Assembly (NCBI RefSeq): GCF_000381065.1
Contig: NZ_KB905852.1
Location: 35,952 to 99,951, forward strand
DNA: 64,000 nt
Direction of reading: 5' to 3'
Source: Propionispira raffinosivorans DSM 20765
GTDB lineage: Bacteria > Bacillota > Negativicutes > Selenomonadales > Selenomonadaceae
In this document: positions 45,629 through 54,425 of the stretch, in pieces
How positions within the stretch are numbered: position 1 is the first letter of the stretch
Layout: the number at the start of each line of letters is the position of its first letter
Made by a program: the position numbers and the translations under genes
The notes under the pieces: model-generated
What the model was told of the DNA's origin: nothing
Seen by the model: the letters and a program-made list of their open reading frames with translations, nothing else
Database searches by the model: none

Positions 45629-45907
45629 ATGTCAAATTTTACAAGCGTACCGTTTACGCCGCTTCGTGAGCGGATTGCAATGGATCATCCAGAGTTATTA
45701 GCAGGGTTAGATCAGATGCGGGAACGAATTGGTGAAGCGGATTTTGATAAATATATCAATTCATTGATCAGCCTAAAAAAGAGCGGTGATCTGGTATTGC
45801 TTATTACCGGAAAAACAATGTATTATTCAATTATTGAACAAAAATTCATTCCTGTATTAAAAGACTGTTTTCATGTGAGTAAAGTGCGCGTCATAAGTCA
45901 AGGGTAA
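45629..45907 (+). CDS. Small protein resembling a DnaA N-terminal domain
   Basis: This 92-residue soluble protein has a core, from MRERIGEADFDKYINSLISL through DLVLLITGKTMYYSIIEQKF, that resembles the DnaA domain I pattern (helix, W/F-rich turn, short strands, helix). No AAA+ or DNA-binding domain is attached. ATG 45629 has GGAGGG 5 bases upstream and is preferred over the longer in-frame start. It follows the orphan BtuF after about 50 bases. The similarity is by eye, so the function is unknown. Confidence 0.6.
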   Translation: MSNFTSVPFTPLRERIAMDHPELLAGLDQMRERIGEADFDKYINSLISLKKSGDLVLLITGKTMYYSIIEQKFIPVLKDCFHVSKVRVISQG

Positions 45908-45938
45908 AGCAATTTATAGAAAAAGTAAGGTGAAGTGT

Positions 45939-46805
45939 TTGATCAAAATAGAAGGTCTGGTAAAAAAATATAAGCATAAAAATGCCAAAAACAAAGATGA
46001 ATGGAAAACAGTTGTAAATGATTTGAATTTACATATCGAGCCGGGCGAAATATTTGGTCTTTTGGGACCCAATGGTGCTGGGAAAACAACGACAATTCGT
46101 ATGCTTACGATGCTCACGCAGGCGACAGCAGGCGAAATCGTGTACAATGGTCTCAATGTAAAACACGATCAGGAAGCAATGAAAGCCCTGATTGGAGTTG
46201 TGCCGCAGCAGATTAATTTTGATCAAGATCTGACGGTGGGTGAAAATATGGAACTACATGCTCGGCTGCATCATATGGGAAAAGAAAGTAGAAAACAGCG
46301 GATTGCTGAGCTTTTAGAGTATGTTGAACTTTCTGACCGGGTAAATGATAATGTGCGCTTATTGTCGGGGGGAATGAAACGCCGGCTGTTGATTGCCAGG
46401 GCACTGATTCATAATCCGAAGATTCTATTTCTAGATGAACCAACCGTTGCACTTGATCCTCAGGTGCGGCGCCGTATTTGGGACTTAATTCGCCGGATGC
46501 ATCGTGAAGATGTTACGGTTTTATTAACAACCCATTATATCGAAGAGGCGGAACATCTTTGCAATCGTGTGGCGATTTTGAATAAAGGAAAATTAATTGC
46601 ATTGGATTCACCGAAGGCTTTGTGTGAACGGGTAGGCCGTTATGTCGTGGAATGGGATGCACTGGATGAACGGGATTTTCGATTTTTTATGACAAGAGAA
46701 GCTGCTGCTGAATTTGCTGCAACAGTGGATGCAGCTACAACAATTCGACGTTCGAATTTAGAGGATGTGTTTGTTGAGCTCACCGGCAGGAAGGTGAATG
46801 TTTGA
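45939..46805 (+). CDS. DrrA-type ABC ATPase
   Basis: This 288-residue ATPase of the ABC-2 exporter class has Walker A GPNGAGKTT, signature LSGGMKRRL, Walker B ILFLDEPTVALDP and H-loop TTHYIEEAE, plus the C-terminal extension typical of DrrA/NatA (ending RRSNLEDVFVELTGRKV). TTG 45939 with AAGGTG 6 bases upstream is preferred over GTG 45930. It overlaps the permease gene. Drug, lipid or polysaccharide export are all possible. Confidence 0.88.
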   Translation: MIKIEGLVKKYKHKNAKNKDEWKTVVNDLNLHIEPGEIFGLLGPNGAGKTTTIRMLTMLTQATAGEIVYNGLNVKHDQEAMKALIGVVPQQINFDQDLTVGENMELHARLHHMGKESRKQRIAELLEYVELSDRVNDNVRLLSGGMKRRLLIARALIHNPKILFLDEPTVALDPQVRRRIWDLIRRMHREDVTVLLTTHYIEEAEHLCNRVAILNKGKLIALDSPKALCERVGRYVVEWDALDERDFRFFMTREAAAEFAATVDAATTIRRSNLEDVFVELTGRKVNV

Positions 46806-47545
46806 TGCTGTATGATGTTTGGACGGTGTTTTGGCGGGATTGGGTTGTCTTGAAACATCGCATGATTAAATTCATCTTAAGTCGTATGGTAGCACCTATG
46901 CTTTACCTTGTTGCGTTTGGGTGGGGACTTGGCCGTAGTATGCCGCCGATTGGTGGTGGGTCGTATATTGATTTTCTGGTACCGGGTATTTTGGCTCTGA
47001 ATTCGATGAATATCAGTTTCAATAGTATTACACCTGTACATTCAGAACGCATTTATCATAAAAGTTTAGAGGAATATTTGGTAGCACCAATTCGTCCGCT
47101 GGCGTTTATTATCGGCAAAATTTTGGCGGCGGTCTTGCGTGGACTTATTTCTTCCGTTATTATTGTTGTGCTGGCCTATCTGTTTGGGGCAAATTTTATG
47201 ATTACACCGCTTTTTGTTTTAGTATTAATATTTAATTGTATTATTTTTGCTGAAATTGGCTTTGGTGCTGCGATGACGATTCATTCTTATGAAGATATGG
47301 GACGCTTTAATACATATATTCTGCTCCCAATGTCTTTTTTATGTGGAACATTCTTTGCGACCGATAAACTGCCGCTTGCAGCTAAATATTTTGTGGAACT
47401 GCTGCCGCTTACACATACCAGTTATTTATTACGCAATATTGGTGCAGGACATGATTTTTCTTTGTTATCTGCTTTTGTGTTAGCTCTATATATGTGCGTA
47501 GGTTTATTGGTTTGCATTTGGGCTATGCGTAAAATTAAGGAATAA
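46805..47545 (+). CDS. ABC-2 type permease
   Basis: This 246-residue membrane protein has six helices. MVAPMLYLVAFGWGLG, a large loop with PVHSERIYHKSLEEYLVAPIRP, and LPLTHTSYLLRNIG are typical of DrrB/NodJ-type subunits. The ATG overlaps the stop codon of the ATPase gene, with AAGGTG upstream. Together they form an exporter of unknown substrate. Confidence 0.88.
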   Translation: MLYDVWTVFWRDWVVLKHRMIKFILSRMVAPMLYLVAFGWGLGRSMPPIGGGSYIDFLVPGILALNSMNISFNSITPVHSERIYHKSLEEYLVAPIRPLAFIIGKILAAVLRGLISSVIIVVLAYLFGANFMITPLFVLVLIFNCIIFAEIGFGAAMTIHSYEDMGRFNTYILLPMSFLCGTFFATDKLPLAAKYFVELLPLTHTSYLLRNIGAGHDFSLLSAFVLALYMCVGLLVCIWAMRKIKE

Positions 47546-47590
47546 AAAAACGACTGGGTAAAGATTTTCATCTTTACCCAGTCGTTTTTA
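47545..47590. terminator. Bidirectional terminator
   Basis: AAAACGACTGGGTAAAGA and TCTTTACCCAGTCGTTTT form an 18-base perfect stem between convergent genes. Confidence 0.92.
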
Positions 47591-48007
47591 TGAATTGCTT
47601 GTCATAACTGGCTGCGGTTTGACCAATGGATCGTTGCCGAATCGATTTTGTCCTTTTGTTCCTTTAATTGACAATAAGCACAGAGAAAAAATAATCGGAA
47701 TCGGGAAAATAAGGATAAATCCGATGATCATCCACCAGCCTTTAAAATTGAAATCATGTAAACGTCTAATATAAAGAGATGCAATAAATGGCGAGCTGAG
47801 TATAGCCAAAAATAGAATGCAAGCTTCGGTCACGGAGCTCAGACTACTGTTATCACCATGAGCGGATAAATACGCACCAACAATAAAAGATGAAATTGCC
47901 GTAGCCAAACCAAATACTACACCGATTGTGAAAATTTGCATGAAATATTTTTTTCGGTTTAACCGTCCGTTAAATGTTAAATAATTTTTTTTGAAACTTT
48001 CTGACAT
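47588..48007 (-). CDS. DUF805 family membrane protein
   Basis: This 139-residue protein has four hydrophobic segments. The family opening NYLTFNGRLNRKKYF and SLYIRRLHDFNFKGWWMIIGF are clear. DUF805 proteins are inner-membrane proteins of unknown function. It has AAAGGAG before the start at 48007. Its stop codon lies at the edge of the shared terminator. Confidence 0.88.
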   Translation of the reverse strand: MSESFKKNYLTFNGRLNRKKYFMQIFTIGVVFGLATAISSFIVGAYLSAHGDNSSLSSVTEACILFLAILSSPFIASLYIRRLHDFNFKGWWMIIGFILIFPIPIIFSLCLLSIKGTKGQNRFGNDPLVKPQPVMTSNS

Positions 48008-48156
48008 GAATAAAGCAACTCCTTTTTTAGTTGATCGAGATAAAATAGTTCTTACTGTTTCGCTAATATTCTTTTAAAGTATAAAGAATATTAGCAAAAT
48101 ATGCAATGATTAATATGTCCTTACCAATTTTGTGCAAAGGTTCACTAAGAATTATC

Positions 48157-48185
48157 TTAACAGAGATCATTATATATGTTACAAT
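48157..48185 (+). promoter_or_regulatory. Promoter of the Fur-family/znu operon
   Basis: TTAACA (48157), a 17-base spacer and TACAAT (48180) lie 36 bases before the Fur-family start codon. Confidence 0.7.
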
Positions 48186-48221
48186 ACTATATACAAAAAT
48201 TACGATTTAGGAAGTGTGGAA

Positions 48222-48647
48222 ATGGAAAAAAAGCTTTCTATCCTGCGCGAAAAAGGCTATAAAATTACTCCACAGCGTCGAGCTGTTATTACGGCGTTAG
48301 AAGAGTTCGGAAAGTTTCCCACAGCCCAGAACATTCTGGAATCTGTCAAAAAAACACAACCGGATGTGTCACTGGACACGATTTATCGAAATTTAACGCT
48401 GCTGGCAGAAGTGGGGATCGTGCATGAAATCCATCGTCATACTGGCAATATTTACGAAATAGTAAACCCAGGACATCATCACCATCATTTAGTTTGTACC
48501 GAGTGCGGCAGAACGGAATGTCTTGATATTTGTCCAGTAAATGATGCTTATGTACGTGAGGCAGAAAAAAAAGGTTTTCAGATTACCGGGCATACTTTTG
48601 AATTTTATGGGATTTGCCACGACTGTAATACTGGAAATAAAAAGTAA
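48222..48647 (+). CDS. Fur-family metalloregulator (Zur/PerR/Fur type)
   Basis: This 141-residue repressor has an N-terminal winged helix (residues about 1-80, GYKITPQRRAVITALEE) and a C-terminal dimer domain. The structural zinc site CTECGRTECLDICPVN plus CHDC is seen, as is the HHHHL regulatory-metal region. ATG 48222 after AGGAAG is preferred over an ATG 30 codons earlier. Because it precedes ZnuCB-type genes by 24 bases, a zinc sensor (Zur) or manganese sensor is favoured over Fur proper. Confidence 0.9.
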   Translation: MEKKLSILREKGYKITPQRRAVITALEEFGKFPTAQNILESVKKTQPDVSLDTIYRNLTLLAEVGIVHEIHRHTGNIYEIVNPGHHHHHLVCTECGRTECLDICPVNDAYVREAEKKGFQITGHTFEFYGICHDCNTGNKK

Positions 48648-48671
48648 CCAATAGTAGGAAGGTTGTTGTTT

Positions 48672-49466
48672 GTGTTCAATAAAATGATACATCATAATGC
48701 GCCGTCTGGTGAAGATTGTACGAAATTATGTTGTACTAAAATAAAAAATTTTGGTGTAAAAATCGGTAAAACCGATATTTTTAGTCAGGTCAATATTCAT
48801 ATTCATTGTGGCCAGCTGACGGCATTGATAGGCCCAAATGGTGCGGGGAAAAGTACATTGCTCAAGGCGATTTTGGGTGAGGTTGGGCATACAGGGGATC
48901 TTCATTATGTGGATGCCAAAGGGCAGCATACAGGCCATCCAGTTATTGGCTATGTGCCACAGTATTTGAATTTTGATGTGAGTTCACCGACGAGTGTTAT
49001 GGATATTTTTATGGCTTGTTTAACGAGTCGACCTGTGTGGTTATGCAGTTCTAAAAAGTTGCGACCACGTGTCCTTGCTGGTCTTAAACGGGTGAAAGCA
49101 GAGCATCTAATCGATCGGCGCTTAGGGGCTTTATCAGGGGGAGAACTACAGCGTGTCCTTTTGGCGTTATCACTGGACCCGATTCCTGATTTATTGCTTT
49201 TAGATGAACCTGTTTCTGGTGTTGACCAAAACGGATTAGAACTTTTTTATGAAATTGTTGCGGATTTACGCGAAAAGGAAGATATGGCAATTATTTTGAT
49301 TTCACATGATTTGAATTTGGTAGCAAAACATGCTGACCAAGTGGTTTTGCTCAATAAAAAAGTGGTTTGCCAAGGCACACCACATGAGGTTTTTAAAGAT
49401 GAACGAGCCAAAAAAATTTTTGGAATGCTGATTGCTCCAGCTGAAGAAAAAGGAGTGGAGGCATAA
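48672..49466 (+). CDS. znuC: ZnuC-type metal ABC ATPase
   Basis: This 264-residue ATPase of the zinc/manganese importer class has Walker A GPNGAGKST, signature LSGGELQRV, Walker B LLLLDEPVSGVD and H-loop ISHDLN. It has an unusual N-terminal extension with three Cys (DCTKLCCTK) before the ABC domain. GTG 48672 is chosen, 9 bases after AGGAAGG; TTG codons just upstream are less well placed. It overlaps the permease start by one base. Confidence 0.88.
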   Translation: MFNKMIHHNAPSGEDCTKLCCTKIKNFGVKIGKTDIFSQVNIHIHCGQLTALIGPNGAGKSTLLKAILGEVGHTGDLHYVDAKGQHTGHPVIGYVPQYLNFDVSSPTSVMDIFMACLTSRPVWLCSSKKLRPRVLAGLKRVKAEHLIDRRLGALSGGELQRVLLALSLDPIPDLLLLDEPVSGVDQNGLELFYEIVADLREKEDMAIILISHDLNLVAKHADQVVLLNKKVVCQGTPHEVFKDERAKKIFGMLIAPAEEKGVEA

Positions 49467-50311
49467 TGTTAGATACAATTTATATGCTGCTAAATTCGTT
49501 ATTTCCTTTTCAATGGATGGATCATACCTTTATGAAAAATGCCTTTTTAGCAGTGGTTATGATTACGCCGCTGTTTGGTCTTTTAAGTACGATGGTGGTT
49601 AGTAATCGCATGGCTTTTTTTTCGGATTCACTGGGGCATGGTGCATTTACAGGGATTGCTATTGGCGTGCTGCTGGGAGGCGTGGAACCATTGGTGTCAT
49701 TGGTTATTTTCTCCATTTTATTTTCCCTGCTCATTACGTATATCAAAAGTAAAAGCAGTGCCTCAACCGATACGATTATTGGTGTTTTTTCTTCGACAGC
49801 GATTGCTATGGGTTTAATGATGATGTCGTATGGTGGTGGATTTAATAAATTTTCATCGTATTTGATTGGTGATTTATTAAGCATAAAAACAGAAGAACTT
49901 TTAGCACTGCTGTTTGTCTTTGTGTTGGTGGTGTTTGTTTGGGTCCTCATCTTTAATCGATTTTTGATGATCAGCATCAATATATCATTTGCGGCAAGCC
50001 GCGGTATAAAAACGATGTGGATTGAAATGGGATTTGCTGCTGTTTTGGCAGTTGTTGTGGCGATAAGCATTCAATGGGTTGGTCTTTTGATTATCAATTC
50101 GATGTTGGTTTTACCAGCAGCAGCAGCTCGAAATATTACAAATAACGTAAAACAATATCATCTAGTGTCGGTGCTTTTTGCTTTGACTGCCGGTTTGGCA
50201 GGGCTCATTTCCTCCTATTATACCAATACGGCAACCGGTGCTACGATTGTAGTTATTTCAGCAGGACTCTTTTTTATTACGTTAGCGTTAAAACCGTATT
50301 TTATTCGTTGA
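49466..50311 (+). CDS. znuB: ZnuB-type metal ABC permease
   Basis: This 281-residue ABC-3 family permease has about eight helices. SDSLGHGAFTGIAIGVLLG and IQWVGLLIINSMLVLPAAAARN are diagnostic. The ATG overlaps the stop codon of the ATPase gene. No ZnuA-type binding protein is present in the window, so it must be encoded elsewhere or be absent. Confidence 0.9.
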   Translation: MLDTIYMLLNSLFPFQWMDHTFMKNAFLAVVMITPLFGLLSTMVVSNRMAFFSDSLGHGAFTGIAIGVLLGGVEPLVSLVIFSILFSLLITYIKSKSSASTDTIIGVFSSTAIAMGLMMMSYGGGFNKFSSYLIGDLLSIKTEELLALLFVFVLVVFVWVLIFNRFLMISINISFAASRGIKTMWIEMGFAAVLAVVVAISIQWVGLLIINSMLVLPAAAARNITNNVKQYHLVSVLFALTAGLAGLISSYYTNTATGATIVVISAGLFFITLALKPYFIR

Positions 50312-50458
50312 GACATGAGGCAAAAAACAGATTATTTTTTAATTGATTTTCTTTGCCAGATAGTATACGCTTAAATTGAATTATATCTTACTCGATAAAA
50401 ATAAATTCTTGTTGGCAGTAAAATAAGTTTGTATAAAATAGTAGAGGAGATATGGGCT

Positions 50459-50725
50459 GTGAAAATAAAAAACAGTATGGAAGATTTTGTTTTTTCCAAA
50501 ATAAACGCAATACTGGCGGAGTATGGTGATGTTTGTAAATGTGAGAAATGCAGGACTGATATTGCTTTGCTTGCTTTAAATCATTTACCACCGCATTATG
50601 TTTGCAGTGACAAGGGAGATACCCTAACTCGCTTGAATCTATATCAACCGGAAAATGAAGTGGACATGATTCGTGAAATTGCTAAAGCTGTTGAGATTGT
50701 TAGTGTTAATCCACATCATTCATAA
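50459..50725 (+). CDS. comFB: ComFB family (late competence) protein
   Basis: This 88-residue protein resembles ComFB: VKIKNSMEDFVFSKINAIL, then CKCEKCRTDIALLALNHLPPHYV with a Cys cluster, and a helical C-terminus. GTG 50459 follows GAGGAG by 9 bases and matches the family's usual N-terminus; an earlier in-frame start adds residues before the ribosome-binding site. It stands alone, away from comFA/comFC. The role is uncertain. Confidence 0.85.
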   Translation: MKIKNSMEDFVFSKINAILAEYGDVCKCEKCRTDIALLALNHLPPHYVCSDKGDTLTRLNLYQPENEVDMIREIAKAVEIVSVNPHHS

Positions 50726-50726
50726 A

Positions 50727-50771
50727 TAAAAAAGCATCGCTCAAAATTTTATTTTGAACGATGCTTTTTTT
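50727..50771. terminator. Bidirectional terminator
   Basis: AAAAAAGCATCG-C-TCAAAAT and ATTTTGA-ACGATGCTTTTTT pair between convergent genes. Confidence 0.9.
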
Positions 50772-52122
50772 AAACGGAAAGCTCTGATTCTGTTTTTTCA
50801 CCAGATGGTTCTTTATCAGTGTCTTCTTTTATAACCATGATTTTATCTATACGAGCTCTATCCATATCAAGAATTTCAAACGTAAAATTATTCCACGTGA
50901 ATTTCTCTGCTTCTTTTGGAATATAACCTAAATAGGAAGTAATGAAGCCTCCCATGGTTTGATAATGATCAGGGTCCTCATCGGGTAATTCATCTAGTTC
51001 AAACTGTTCCTTGAAATCGTCAATCGAATATAGACCGTCTACCAGCCAGGATTGATCATCACGACGAATGATCTGAATTGGTTCTGGTTCATTATTTAAT
51101 GAGATATCACCAACAATTCCAGAAATGATATCTTTTATCGTGATAAAACCGACGACACCGCCGTATTCATCAAGTACAATCGCTTCATGTGTACCCGTTT
51201 CTTTAAATTTTTCTAAAACACGAAAAGACTCCATAGACCGAGGAATAAACATCGGTTTGCGAAGATATTTTGCCAAATTTAAATCCTGTTTATTAATGGC
51301 AGCATTTAATAAATCTTTTGCATAGAGTACACCAGCAAAGTCATCGAGATTGTCTTTGCCGACAGGAAAGATCGTATCAGGATTTTCTTTAATCAGTTCT
51401 AAATTATGCTCGAGTGAATCGGCAAGATCCAGCCAAAACATCTGCGTGCGTGGTCTCATTAAAGCATAAGCCGTCTGGTCGCTCATATGGAAAATTCGAT
51501 CCACCATATCCTGTTCTGTTTTTTCAAAGGTGCCATCTTCGGTGCCTTGTTCAATTAGGTTTTTCACTTCATCTTCGGTTACAGCATCCTCAACGCGTGG
51601 ATTAATGCCACAAATAGCAAGTACCATAGTCGTGGAGGTGGAAAGAAAATGGACAAACGGTCTAGTAGACAATTCCATTTTATTCAATAATTTAGCAAAA
51701 TGAAGCAGAATGATTTCAGGGCTGTTGCCAGCAATTTTTTTCGGTACGAGTTCGCCGATGATCAGATTTAAATAGGTGATAAATACAACGCTGCAGATAA
51801 AGGCAATTAAATCAGCATAGAAATTATCAATCGAGAGAGTTGATAACAATCCTGATAAAATTGGCGCAAGTTCAGCGCCGGCTAAAGTACCAATTAAAAT
51901 ACTCATTAAGGTTATGCCAATTTGCATGGCCGAAAGAAATCGTTCTGGATCATCCATGATTTTGCTAGCCAGCTGTAGTTTTCGATCATCATTGTTCGAT
52001 AGTTTTTCAAGCTTGCTTTTATGGGTTTCTAGTATCGCGGTTTCGGTCAGAACAAAAAAGCCATTTGCAATAATACAACATAAAGTTAATGCGAGTTTAA
52101 TACTCGTCTCGGGACTGTCCAA
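50770..52122 (-). CDS. CNNM/DUF21-CBS-CorC_HlyC membrane protein
   Basis: This 450-residue hemolysin-C/CorC-type protein has an N-terminal DUF21 domain with about four membrane segments (ANGFFVLTETAI, LNLIIGELVPKKIA), then two CBS domains (about 205-330) and a C-terminal CorC/HlyC domain. Related proteins take part in Mg2+/Co2+ transport or efflux. The start appears to be TTG at 52122, with AAAGGA 12 bases upstream, which is long. An extended -10 (TGGTATAAT, minus strand) lies at 52202-52210. Confidence 0.9.
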   Translation of the reverse strand: MDSPETSIKLALTLCCIIANGFFVLTETAILETHKSKLEKLSNNDDRKLQLASKIMDDPERFLSAMQIGITLMSILIGTLAGAELAPILSGLLSTLSIDNFYADLIAFICSVVFITYLNLIIGELVPKKIAGNSPEIILLHFAKLLNKMELSTRPFVHFLSTSTTMVLAICGINPRVEDAVTEDEVKNLIEQGTEDGTFEKTEQDMVDRIFHMSDQTAYALMRPRTQMFWLDLADSLEHNLELIKENPDTIFPVGKDNLDDFAGVLYAKDLLNAAINKQDLNLAKYLRKPMFIPRSMESFRVLEKFKETGTHEAIVLDEYGGVVGFITIKDIISGIVGDISLNNEPEPIQIIRRDDQSWLVDGLYSIDDFKEQFELDELPDEDPDHYQTMGGFITSYLGYIPKEAEKFTWNNFTFEILDMDRARIDKIMVIKEDTDKEPSGEKTESELSV

Positions 52123-52201
52123 GAAAAAGCCACATCCTTTTTTTATTTAAAAATTATATACTTACATCAGAAAAAATTTTTAATTTTTGATATTAAGTAT
52201 T

Positions 52202-52210
52202 ATTATACCA
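52202..52210 (-). promoter_or_regulatory. Extended -10 promoter of the CNNM/CBS gene
   Basis: On the minus strand it reads TGGTATAAT, identical to the nonamer at 2353-2361. Confidence 0.5.
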
Positions 52211-52266
52211 TATTTTTAAGATATAGTTTAGATATTATTTGAAATGAAACTAATAGTTAAGCTGCT

Positions 52267-52307
52267 TTAAATATTCTATATGGCAATCGTAAGGAATGGG
52301 GTATAGG
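52267..52307 (+). repeat. 41-base dispersed element, copy B
   Basis: It matches 2401-2441 at 36 of 41 positions and lies in the same setting: a divergent gap with TGGTATAAT on the left and a plus-strand promoter 40 to 70 bases to the right. Confidence 0.6.
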
Positions 52308-52348
52308 ACCGAGTGGCGTCTGTCATTTACTATATGCATGCAATTTAC

Positions 52349-52377
52349 TTGTTTTTGGCTAATAATTATGATATGAT
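52349..52377 (+). promoter_or_regulatory. tig promoter
   Basis: TTGTTT (52349), a 17-base spacer and TATGAT (52372), about 110 bases before the tig start codon. Confidence 0.55.
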
Positions 52378-52487
52378 GCACTATATGGCGTATTGTGCTT
52401 TAGACTATAAATTGGTAGTTCGGCAAAGTTTACGTAAGCCAGAGAAAAATAATGAGTTGTAGGAAAAACAGGAGGTCATTGTATATA

Positions 52488-53774
52488 ATGAAAGTTACTG
52501 CAGAAAAAATAGACAATCATCAAGTTGTTTTAGAGATGGAAGTACCACAAGCGGAATTGAGCAAAGCAATTGAAAAAGCTTATACTAAGCTTGCAAATAG
52601 AGTGAATGTCCCAGGGTTCCGTAAAGGTAAAGCACCACGTAAAATTTTGGAACAACGCATCGGCAAAGAAGCAATTTTGGATGAAGCTTTTGAATTGCTT
52701 GCTCCTAAAGCATTTAATGATGCCCTTACGCAGGAAAATATTGAACCGGTAAGCCGTCCTAAAATTGACGTTGTGACTTTGGAAGAAGGTAAAGATGTTG
52801 TGTTTAAAGCAACGATTACTGCAAAACCAGAAGTTACACTTGGTGAATATAAAGGTTTAACTGTAGCAAAAACAACTGTAGAAGTTAAAGACGAACAAGT
52901 AGAAGAACAAATCAAACAAATGCTGGATCATCATTCGAAAATGGTTACAGTTGAAGATACGATTGTTGCAAAAGATGATTTTACAACGATTGATTTCAAG
53001 GGCTTTGTTGATGACGCTGCTTTTGATGGTGGGGAAGGTAAAGATTATCCACTCCAAATTGGTTCGGGAAGCTTCATTCCTGGTTTTGAAGAACAGTTGA
53101 TTGGTGCTACAGTAGGTCAGGAACTTGATGTACATGTAACATTCCCTGCAGAATATCACGCAGCAAATTTAGCTGGTAAACCAGCTGTGTTCAAATGCAC
53201 AGTAAATAATATTAAACGTAAAGAATTGCCGGAACTTGATGATGCATTTGCTAAAAAAGCAAGTTCATTTGAAACGGTGGCTGAGCTTAAAGCCGATATG
53301 AAAGATAAACTGGAAAAAAATGCAGTCGTAAAAGCTGAAAATGATAGAAAAGCAGAAGCTCTTAAAATTGCAACTGAAAATATGACAGTGGATATTCCAG
53401 ATGAAATGATTGATAACCGTATTAGCCATATGCTGGAAGAACTTTCAATCAGCCTTGAAAATCGCGGAATGAAATTAGACCAGTATTTACAATATGCAAA
53501 CACGGATATTGCAAAATTACGTGAAACATATCGTGAAACGGCAGTCGTCAATGTGAAAACAGATTTGATGCTTGAAGCAGTAGCAAAAGCAGAAGAAATT
53601 AAAATTGAAGCAGCTGATATGCAGGTAGAAGTGGAAGCGATGGCGAAAGCTTATGGTGCAACAGCTGCACAAGTACAAAAAATTATTAGCGAACAAGGGC
53701 GTATTGGTGATTTAATGGCAACGATTATGCGCAAGAAAGCTGCACAGTTTATTGTTGATCAAATCGCAGAATAA
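52488..53774 (+). CDS. tig: Trigger factor
   Basis: This 428-residue ribosome-associated chaperone and peptidyl-prolyl isomerase has the ribosome-docking signature GFRKGKAPRKILEQRIG in the N-terminal domain (1-110). The FKBP-like domain (about 150-245, TTIDFKGFVDDAAFDGG) and the helical C-terminal arms follow. AGGAGG precedes ATG 52488; an in-frame ATG 12 codons earlier lies before that site. It heads the clpP-clpX cluster, the usual order in Firmicutes. Confidence 0.97.
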   Translation: MKVTAEKIDNHQVVLEMEVPQAELSKAIEKAYTKLANRVNVPGFRKGKAPRKILEQRIGKEAILDEAFELLAPKAFNDALTQENIEPVSRPKIDVVTLEEGKDVVFKATITAKPEVTLGEYKGLTVAKTTVEVKDEQVEEQIKQMLDHHSKMVTVEDTIVAKDDFTTIDFKGFVDDAAFDGGEGKDYPLQIGSGSFIPGFEEQLIGATVGQELDVHVTFPAEYHAANLAGKPAVFKCTVNNIKRKELPELDDAFAKKASSFETVAELKADMKDKLEKNAVVKAENDRKAEALKIATENMTVDIPDEMIDNRISHMLEELSISLENRGMKLDQYLQYANTDIAKLRETYRETAVVNVKTDLMLEAVAKAEEIKIEAADMQVEVEAMAKAYGATAAQVQKIISEQGRIGDLMATIMRKKAAQFIVDQIAE

Positions 53775-53807
53775 GTTTTGCCGCTAAGAGATAACTGGGG
53801 TGATCTT

Positions 53808-54413
53808 ATGAATTATGTACCGATGGTAGTAGAACAATCAAGCCGAGGCGAACGAGCATATGATATTTATTCTCGTTTACTTAAAGATCGTATCGTTTTT
53901 ATTGGTGGACCAATAGATGATAATGTAGCAAATGTTGTTATTGCACAATTGCTGTTTTTAGAGTCAGAAGATCCGGATAAAGATATCCATTTATATATTA
54001 ATAGTCCAGGTGGTGTTGTAACGGCGGGTCTTGCAATTTATGACACGATGCAGTATATCAAACCTGATGTTTCTACGATTTGTTTAGGTCAGGCCGCAAG
54101 TATGGGCTCATTACTTTTAACAGCAGGTGCCAAAGGCAAACGATATGCGCTTCCATACGCGCGTATTATGATTCACCAACCGTCAGGCGGAGCGCAGGGT
54201 CAGTCTACGGATATTCAGATTCAAGCAAGAGAAATTCTTCGCTTAAGAGAAGTTGGTAATGATATTTTAGTTCGTCATACAGGTCAGACTCGTGATAAAG
54301 TCGTATTAGATACGGAGCGTGACAGCTTTATGTCAGCTGCGGAAGCACAAACTTATGGTCTGATTGATGAAGTCATTACTCGTCCGGTAAAAAAAACCGA
54401 AAGCCCTGAATAG
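53808..54413 (+). CDS. clpP: ATP-dependent Clp protease proteolytic subunit
   Basis: This 201-residue serine peptidase forms the ClpXP chamber. The catalytic triad is Ser98 ([11 protein letters not shown]), His123 (MIHQPSGG) and Asp172 (ERDSFMS). ATG 53808 after GGGGTG is preferred over an in-frame start ten codons earlier. It lies 33 bases after tig and 12 before clpX. Confidence 0.97.
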   Translation: MNYVPMVVEQSSRGERAYDIYSRLLKDRIVFIGGPIDDNVANVVIAQLLFLESEDPDKDIHLYINSPGGVVTAGLAIYDTMQYIKPDVSTICLGQAASMGSLLLTAGAKGKRYALPYARIMIHQPSGGAQGQSTDIQIQAREILRLREVGNDILVRHTGQTRDKVVLDTERDSFMSAAEAQTYGLIDEVITRPVKKTESPE

Positions 54414-54425
54414 AGAGGTGATAAC

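Larger units (their letters stand above)
52123..52487. other. Divergent intergenic region before tig
   Basis: This gap holds the minus-strand extended -10 (52202-52210), copy B of the 41-base element and the tig promoter. No ORF or known RNA is seen. Confidence 0.6.
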
